A stretch of 38,207 nt of DNA, from positions 1 through 38,207 of the forward strand of contig JAJUGS010000004.1 in assembly GCA_029265875.1 (NCBI GenBank), given 5' to 3'. Made by a program: the position numbers and the translations under genes. The notes under the pieces were generated by a model. It had not been told where the DNA came from. It saw only the letters and a list, made by a program, of their open reading frames with translations, and searched no databases. The stretch comes from Prolixibacteraceae bacterium. Its GTDB lineage: Bacteria; Bacteroidota; Bacteroidia; Bacteroidales; Prolixibacteraceae. This document shows positions 33,151 to 38,207 of this stretch, piece after piece. Position 1 is the stretch's first letter. Every line of letters starts with the position of its first letter.

Positions 33151-35055
33151 GTGAAAAAGGAACAACTTCAAAAAATACTGAATGACATCAGCTCGGTGAA
33201 AATTGCTGTTTTAGGTGATTTTTGCCTCGACGCCTATTGGTTTATCGACGAATCGAAAAGTGAAATTTCCATCGAAACCGGACAGATGACAAAACCGGTT
33301 AAACAACAACGCTACTCTTTGGGTGGTGCCGGAAACGTAACCAATAACCTCACTGCTTTGGGAGTAAAAGATGTTCGCGCTTTTGGAGTTATCGGCCCCG
33401 ATCCGTTTGGGTACGAAATGGTGAAAGTGATGAAGCAAAACGGCATCAACCCCAAAAACCTGTTGGTTCAGGAAAAAGACTGGTCAACGCATGTTTATAC
33501 AAAACCGTATGTGGGCGATACCGAGCAAAGCCGCATCGACTTCGGAAATTTCAACAAACTTTCGAAACATACAGCCGACAAGCTGATTAACAACCTCATT
33601 ACTGAAATTCCGGAGGTGGATATCATCATCATCAACCAGCAGGTTTTATCAGGAATCCATACCGAATATTTCAGAAAGGAAATAACAAAAGTGATTCAGC
33701 GTTTTCAGGATAAAAAATTTATTGTTGACAGCCGGAATTACAGTGCATCGTACGAAGGAGCATACCGGAAAATGAACGATACAGAGGCTGCCATACTGGG
33801 CGGTTATAAAAAAGAGGCGACCGATGTGGTTTTGTATTCCGAAGTAAAGGAAGCTGCCCTGAAACTATTTGAAAAATTTGGGAAACCCCTGTTTATCACA
33901 CGAGGTGCGAGAGGGTCGTTAATTGTTAGCGAAAACGGAATTACCGATATTCATGGCTTGATGATTATTTCGAAAGTGGATCCGGTTGGTGCAGGCGACA
34001 GTTATCTGGCTGGTGCCGCTTCGGCGCTGGCCGCGGGTTACAGCATGGAAATCGCTGCCGAAATAGGGTCTTATGTGGCGGGTGTTACCGTGCAGAAATT
34101 ATTCCAGACCGGTACGGCAAGTCCTGAAGAAATTATGAGCATTGGTGCTGACCCCGATTTTGTTTACAGTCCCGAGCTGGCTGAAGATATTCGTCACGCC
34201 AATTACTGGAACGGCACCGAAATTGAAATCATCAACAAATGGCCTCAGCCACTGAATATTAAACATGCCATTTTCGACCACGACGGTACCATTTCAACCC
34301 TTCGCGAAGGTTGGGAGCACATCATGCAGCCCATGATGATGAAGGCCATTCTGGGCGACCATTTTCAGGATGCCGACGAAGCACTTTATCATAAAGTACA
34401 TACCCGCGTGGTTGATTTTATCGATAAAACAACAGGAATTCAGACACTTGTGCAGATGAAAGGGCTGGTTGAACTGGTGAAGGAATTTGGTTTGGTCCCG
34501 GCTGATAAAATTCTGGATGAATTTGGCTACAAAGCCATTTACAATGAAGAGCTGCTGAAAATGGTGAAAGTGCGCGAAGCCAAACTCACACGTGGAGAAC
34601 TGGCGTTGGAAGATTTTACCCTTAAAAATGCGGTTTTGCTGCTCGAAAAATTGTACAAAGCCGGTGTAAAATTATACCTCGCCAGCGGTACCGATGAGGA
34701 AGATGTTAAAAACGAAGCCCGCATTTTGGGTTACGACCACCTTTTTGAGGGCGGAATTTACGGTGCGGTGGGCGATGTAAACAAAGAGGCCAAGAAAATT
34801 GTGCTCGACAGGATTCTGAACACCATTGGCGATTCAGGAAACGGACAGGTGGCTGCTTTTGGCGATGGCCCCGTTGAAATCCGCGAAACACGCAAAAGGG
34901 GCGGAATCACAATCGGTATTGCCAGCAACGAACTCAAACGCTACAGTTTGAACGAAAGTAAACGCTCGCGTCTTATCAAAGCCGGCGCCGATGTGATTGT
35001 TCCCGATTATTCGCAACTGCCAGAACTGCTCGAATTGTTGAATGTAAAAAGCTAA
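33151..35055 (+). CDS. PfkB (HldE-like) kinase fused to a HAD phosphatase
   Basis: A GTG start gives 634 residues; the ATG at 33141 is followed at once by a stop. Residues ~1-330 form a ribokinase-fold domain closest in pattern to the heptose-7-phosphate kinase half of HldE: VLGDFCLDAYWFI (~21), SLGGAGNVTNNL, then DPVGAGDSYLAG with the catalytic Asp283. Residues ~370-634 form a HAD domain: IFDHDGT (nucleophile Asp376, acid Asp378), LASGTDEED (motif II), a motif III Lys near 548 and FGDGPVEIRE (~570-579). The HldE nucleotidyltransferase half is absent. Consecutive phosphorylation and dephosphorylation of one sugar phosphate (for example 7-phosphate to bisphosphate to 1-phosphate) would explain the fusion. 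This is inferred, not shown. Confidence 0.87.
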   Translation: MKKEQLQKILNDISSVKIAVLGDFCLDAYWFIDESKSEISIETGQMTKPVKQQRYSLGGAGNVTNNLTALGVKDVRAFGVIGPDPFGYEMVKVMKQNGINPKNLLVQEKDWSTHVYTKPYVGDTEQSRIDFGNFNKLSKHTADKLINNLITEIPEVDIIIINQQVLSGIHTEYFRKEITKVIQRFQDKKFIVDSRNYSASYEGAYRKMNDTEAAILGGYKKEATDVVLYSEVKEAALKLFEKFGKPLFITRGARGSLIVSENGITDIHGLMIISKVDPVGAGDSYLAGAASALAAGYSMEIAAEIGSYVAGVTVQKLFQTGTASPEEIMSIGADPDFVYSPELAEDIRHANYWNGTEIEIINKWPQPLNIKHAIFDHDGTISTLREGWEHIMQPMMMKAILGDHFQDADEALYHKVHTRVVDFIDKTTGIQTLVQMKGLVELVKEFGLVPADKILDEFGYKAIYNEELLKMVKVREAKLTRGELALEDFTLKNAVLLLEKLYKAGVKLYLASGTDEEDVKNEARILGYDHLFEGGIYGAVGDVNKEAKKIVLDRILNTIGDSGNGQVAAFGDGPVEIRETRKRGGITIGIASNELKRYSLNESKRSRLIKAGADVIVPDYSQLPELLELLNVKS

Positions 35056-35093
35056 ATACTAAAATAAGTTATATGGTTATTAACGATTTGTAT

Positions 35094-35162
35094 GACTCCG
35101 GAGGAGTCAAATGTTTATAGAAAAACACGTTTATATGTAAACATACGACCCCAGTGGGGTCG
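35094..35162. repeat. Two intergenic hairpins (GACTCC/GGAGTC and CGACCCC/GGGGTCG)
   Basis: GACTCC-GGA-GGAGTC (35094-35108) and CGACCCC-AGT-GGGGTCG (35146-35162) lie between the kinase-phosphatase and the deoxyhypusine-synthase-like gene. No T-run follows, so transcription may read through. Confidence 0.75.
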
Positions 35163-35225
35163 AATAACCAAATAAAAAAAGACTTTAAATAGTAAATCGT
35201 AAATAATAAAATAGTAAATCTCAAT

Positions 35226-36329
35226 ATGCCTTATCCAAAATTCGACCGTAACCTGCTCGATGTTAAACAACTGGCAAACCGCAAAAACAAGGTTTACATC
35301 GAAAGAGACCATATTCCGGTAACAGAAAAACCAAAAAACCTTTCAGAAAAGGGAGTCAGCCTCATTGAAAAAACGGCTGAAAGAATAAAAAAAGCCCGTT
35401 CGCTGAACCGTTCGGTGATGCTCACGTTTGGCGCACACACCATTAAAAACGGAATGGCTCCGACGCTTATCGCGCTGATTAAAGAAGGCTGGGTGACCCA
35501 TCTGGCCACAAACGGCGCCGGAATTATCCACGACTGGGAGTTTGCCTATCAGGGAAAATCAAGCGAAGATGTGCGTGAAAATGTCAATCTCGGGCAATTC
35601 GGAATTTGGGACGACACCGGGTTTTACATCAACCTCGCGCTGGTTGCCGGCGCTTACGAAGGACTGGGTTATGGCGAATCGGTGGGGAAAATGATTCATA
35701 CCGAGGGTTTGGATATTCCTGAACTTTCGGTTTTGTATGCCACCGCCCGCCAGAAAATGGAAACAGGACCGGTCACTGCTGCCGCTGCCATCGATTTCGC
35801 AGGCGTCATCAAACATTTCGGTTTGACGCCTGGAAGAATGAACATTCCACACCCGCACAAAAAATTTTCGGTACAGGCAAATGCTTATGAATTGGGTATT
35901 CCGTTTACCAGTCATCCCATGTTTGGGCACGATATTATTTATAACCACCCGATGAACCACGGCGCTGCCATTGGCCGCACCGCTGAAAACGATTTTCTGG
36001 CTTTTGCCAAAAGCGTGAGCAACCTCGATGACGGTGTTTACCTTTCGGTGGGTTCGGCAGTAATGTCACCCATGGTTTTCGAGAAATCGCTTTCGATGTC
36101 GCAGAACCTCGAAATACAGCGGGGCAGTCACATCGACAGGCATTACATGCTGATTGTGGATTTGGCGGAAGCCGAGTGGGACTGGTCAAAAGATGGCGAA
36201 CCACCCATGGACAACCCGGCTTATTACCTGCGTTACTGCAAAACATTTAACCGCATGGGCGGCGAAATGCACTACCTCACCGCCGATAACCGCGACTTTC
36301 TACTGGCCTTGTACCAGCAATTGCACTAA
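35226..36329 (+). CDS. Uncharacterised protein with a probable deoxyhypusine-synthase-like NAD-binding fold
   Basis: This 367-residue cytoplasmic protein has no export signal. Its central region follows the pattern of deoxyhypusine-synthase-fold enzymes: SVMLTFGAHTIKNGMAPTL, then LIKEGWVTHLATNGAGIIHD (a dinucleotide-binding-type strand followed by His-Asp), then a glycine-rich stretch and, near the C-terminus, GIPFTSHPMFGHDII, LSVGSAVMSPMVFE and an acidic DLAEAEWDWS segment. I do not see the conserved active-site Lys region of true deoxyhypusine synthase, and bacteria lack eIF5A, so the substrate must differ. It follows the kinase-phosphatase by 170 bases with no clear terminator and probably acts in the same pathway. 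Fold assignment is by eye only. Confidence 0.6.
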   Translation: MPYPKFDRNLLDVKQLANRKNKVYIERDHIPVTEKPKNLSEKGVSLIEKTAERIKKARSLNRSVMLTFGAHTIKNGMAPTLIALIKEGWVTHLATNGAGIIHDWEFAYQGKSSEDVRENVNLGQFGIWDDTGFYINLALVAGAYEGLGYGESVGKMIHTEGLDIPELSVLYATARQKMETGPVTAAAAIDFAGVIKHFGLTPGRMNIPHPHKKFSVQANAYELGIPFTSHPMFGHDIIYNHPMNHGAAIGRTAENDFLAFAKSVSNLDDGVYLSVGSAVMSPMVFEKSLSMSQNLEIQRGSHIDRHYMLIVDLAEAEWDWSKDGEPPMDNPAYYLRYCKTFNRMGGEMHYLTADNRDFLLALYQQLH

Positions 36330-36644
36330 AAGCCACCTTTCCGTTCCCCTGAGTAAGTCCCTGTCCCGTTCACCAAAAGGGGTAAAGCGAAAGTAAAAGC
36401 CTGTAAGGCTTAAATTTGAATAACCCCAGGTTTTAACCTGGGGACTGATAGCTAAATAGACAATCCGTCAACGATGAAACCCGGATTGAAAAGCAACTGT
36501 GGTTGCGGACGGAAAATCCATGCTTGCTTTTCCATAAAGGCAATGATTTGAAAGAAAATGGGATGATCAGAATCGCTAATAACTTTCAAATGATTGATGG
36601 CTAATTTATCGTTGTTAGTAATCAGAAAAAGATTTGCATTAAAT
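36330..36644. repeat. Gene-free spacer with a third composite hairpin repeat (36396-36514)
   Basis: AAAGCCTGTAAGGCTT-like arms, AACCCCAGGTTTTAACCTGGGG (about 36421-36443) and a degenerate outer hairpin (AATCCGTCA ... GCGGACGGAAAA, 36462-36514) repeat the order seen at 662-780. The left arm of the outer hairpin has decayed while the right arm is intact. The rest is AT-rich, with no gene. Confidence 0.75.
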
Positions 36645-37579
36645 TCAAGTTGTAATATTAAGCTGTTCTCTTACTTCAGCAATGGTTTTTCCTGTATCAG
36701 TTTTCCAGGAAGTCCATCCATTTACTGTTTTTCTCTCGCTACCAGCATCCTGAATTCCAGCAAGTGCGGCATAACTTGGACTAGAATAAATCTGACCCAT
36801 TAATTGAAGAGAACCATCTTCTAAAATAATAGCCGTATATTTCTTTTGTGCTCCGCCATTTCGCGGTTTATAAATCATAGTCAGTTTTTGATTTACTGAT
36901 AGTAACCTAGAATTTATCAGGTCAAGAATACCGATATCTGAACGAGAGATTCTTCCCACTTTATTATTAGAAATACTTATTTCTTCTTCCGTATCTAATT
37001 CAGGTTTAAATTCTTCAGGAAATTCATATGCAATATTTTTAGAATTATTAAAATCGACATATTTTGTTATTACCCAAAGCTTAACATTATATTTTAAAGT
37101 TCTTGCCCATTCTTTTAAGTCGTTTGTAATGGCGTCAATTGGAACTCCAACGATTGGTTCTTTATCTAAAATCTCAGCTAAATGTTTTCGAATATTTATT
37201 TCCTTAATACCTAATTCATTAAATTTTTCTCTGGCCGTTTCATCTTTTTGATAAATATCCACGGCCAGATCTTCAAGTGTTTTCTTGGTTATATTTTGTT
37301 GAGAAGCAATCATTTGTTTTGTAACCTGCGGAGCAATATGCGACCAAACATTGTGCTGTATTAGTTCAGCTTCAACTAAATACCACTTTTTTGCAGCTAA
37401 ATCAATAGCAAAACCGTCAGGGATTGTTCCTACTCCATCACTCGTTTTTATTAGTGCTTTGGGTAGATATATTGAACTTGGCCCAAAAATATATTCATAA
37501 TTGTTATGACAACATTCTCAATTTCACTTTCATTTATAAATGGAGCTTTTATAAATTTTTTGTCAGTTGTAATTATCAT
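36645..37579 (-). pseudogene. Frameshifted DUF4357 nuclease-like protein
   Basis: The intact frame from 37313 down covers 222 residues ending in a DUF4357 domain (GQIYSSPSYAALAGIQDAG ... TVNGWTSWKTDTGKTIAEV), a domain linked to restriction and defence proteins. Upstream, an ATG at 37579 opens TTDKKFIKAPFINESEIENVV. It must shift frame near 37500-37510 to continue as NYEYIFGPSSIYLPKALIK and then DGFAIDLAAKKWYLVEAEL, a pattern like a PD-(D/E)XK nuclease core, which joins the lower frame. One missing base explains the break. The gene is clearly more AT-rich than its neighbours, which suggests horizontal transfer. A short product from an internal ATG remains possible. Confidence 0.78.
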
Positions 37580-37605
37580 TTTGATTAAGTTTTATTTATA
37601 ACTTC

Positions 37606-38207
37606 CTACTTCACCTTATACGCCATCAATACTTCGCCGTGCCGGATGTACAGAACGCCATTGGCAAGTACCGGGTGGGCAAAATGTTCCTTGCTGCCCT
37701 GGGTAATTTTAAAAGTGCCGCCGGGAGTGAGTTTCCCGCCGGTGAGGTTAAAAAGGCTTACATCGCCGTTGTTGCCATAAACAATGAATTTGTTGTCGGC
37801 AAAGATGGTTTGCCCGTAAGGCGCCCTTGTTTTTTCGGCAATGGTTCCGGTACTCAGGTCGAGCGCGTTGAGGTTTTTATTTTCTGTGGTGGTGTAGAGT
37901 TTGCCGTTCAAAACAACGAGGCCGCCCATGCTGTTGCGCACCGGCGGGTTGGTCCAGATTTCCTTCACGCTTTTCCCGTCAGCGGCAATTTCGAGTTTCA
38001 CGGCGCCGCAACTGTTTTCGTCGCCGGTAACCCAATACACAAATGGAGCCTGGTAAACCGGGGTGTTTACATGGTCGCCGTCGTATTTAAACGCAATAGG
38101 ATATTTCCAGAGCAGACTGCCGGTTTTTGCATCAATCCCAAAAACATAATGCCTTGATACCGAAACCAGCATTTTTATACCGTTATGGTTCACCAGGATG
38201 GGTGAAC
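37606..38207 (-). CDS. PQQ-type β-propeller protein, 3' part (gene runs off the window)
   Basis: The frame stays open to the window edge (SPILVNHNGIKMLVSVSRHY at its visible start), so only the C-terminal ~200 residues are present; the GTG at 38193 is internal. Repeating β-propeller blades of the PQQ/BamB type are visible: YVFGIDAKTGSLLWKYPI, GGLVVLNGKLYTTTENKNLN then ALDLSTGTI, and HPVLANGVLYIRHGEVLMAY at the end. Such propellers serve in quinoprotein dehydrogenases or as exported scaffold proteins; the catalytic part, if any, lies outside the window. Confidence 0.8.
   Translation of the reverse strand, partial: SPILVNHNGIKMLVSVSRHYVFGIDAKTGSLLWKYPIAFKYDGDHVNTPVYQAPFVYWVTGDENSCGAVKLEIAADGKSVKEIWTNPPVRNSMGGLVVLNGKLYTTTENKNLNALDLSTGTIAEKTRAPYGQTIFADNKFIVYGNNGDVSLFNLTGGKLTPGGTFKITQGSKEHFAHPVLANGVLYIRHGEVLMAYKVK

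Noticed and set aside
29508-35055. Ordinary ADP-heptose (LPS core) biosynthesis cluster
   Set aside because: The HldE nucleotidyltransferase half and HldD epimerase are absent, and the cluster is under a LacI regulator with a mannosidase.

Overview
The window looks like a piece of a Bacteroidota chromosome, probably from a polysaccharide-degrading member of the Marinilabiliales/Prolixibacteraceae type. This placement is inferred from content: GH92, GH38 and GH78-type glycosidases, BNR-propeller sialidase-like proteins, ThuA and Gfo/Idh/MocA proteins, short-signal lipoproteins, sparse Shine-Dalgarno sites, TAnnTTTG-like -7 elements and many palindromic intergenic repeats. No rRNA, tRNA, CRISPR array or SusC/SusD pair was seen.

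Layout. 1-836: hairpin repeats, including a ~231-bp tandem duplication. 837-7842 (+): two adjacent metallophosphoesterases, a Tat-exported Gfo/Idh/MocA oxidoreductase, a sugar MFS transporter and a sialidase-like protein. 7843-9606: degraded ground with a broken acyltransferase, then a Spy/CpxP-like lipoprotein (-). 10013-12610 (+): two exported ThuA-domain proteins, a 16-codon GH16 fossil (-) and a small membrane methyltransferase. 12708-20849 (-): ATP-cone/nuclease fusion, GH92, glycerophosphodiester phosphodiesterase (GDPD), IS200-like transposase, ChbG/YdjC deacetylase, sialidase-like protein and a DapA/NanA-type lyase. A divergent AraC regulator follows. 21965-26794 (+): HAD phosphatase, two chimeric gene remnants, a DUF1349-like protein, an acetylxylan-esterase-like hydrolase and a third metallophosphoesterase. 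26876-27250: a dead GH78 5' end. 27454-36329 (+): LacI regulator, ROK kinase, SIS isomerase, GH38 mannosidase, PfkB-HAD fusion and a deoxyhypusine-synthase-like protein. 36645-38207 (-): a frameshifted DUF4357 nuclease-like gene and the 3' part of a PQQ-propeller protein.

How the genes fit together. The left and central parts read as a saccharide-scavenging region: exported glycosidases, esterases, deacetylase and phosphoesterases trim substrates, an MFS carrier imports sugars, and a lyase and HAD enzymes process them under AraC and LacI control. The right-hand cluster resembles the first steps of ADP-heptose synthesis (GmhA-like isomerase, HldE-like kinase, phosphatase). However, the kinase and phosphatase are fused, no nucleotidyltransferase is visible, and the cluster sits with a LacI regulator, a mannosidase and a deoxyhypusine-synthase-like protein. 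It is the best candidate here for an undescribed pathway.

The most striking structural feature is a ~395-bp inverted duplication (15748-16143 and 22999-23393, about 95% identical by eye). It copies the end of the GDPD gene, the spacer and the start of the GH92 gene into a second place. There it replaces the back half of an HpcH/HpaI aldolase and the front of a GH78 rhamnosidase, creating two in-frame chimeric ORFs.
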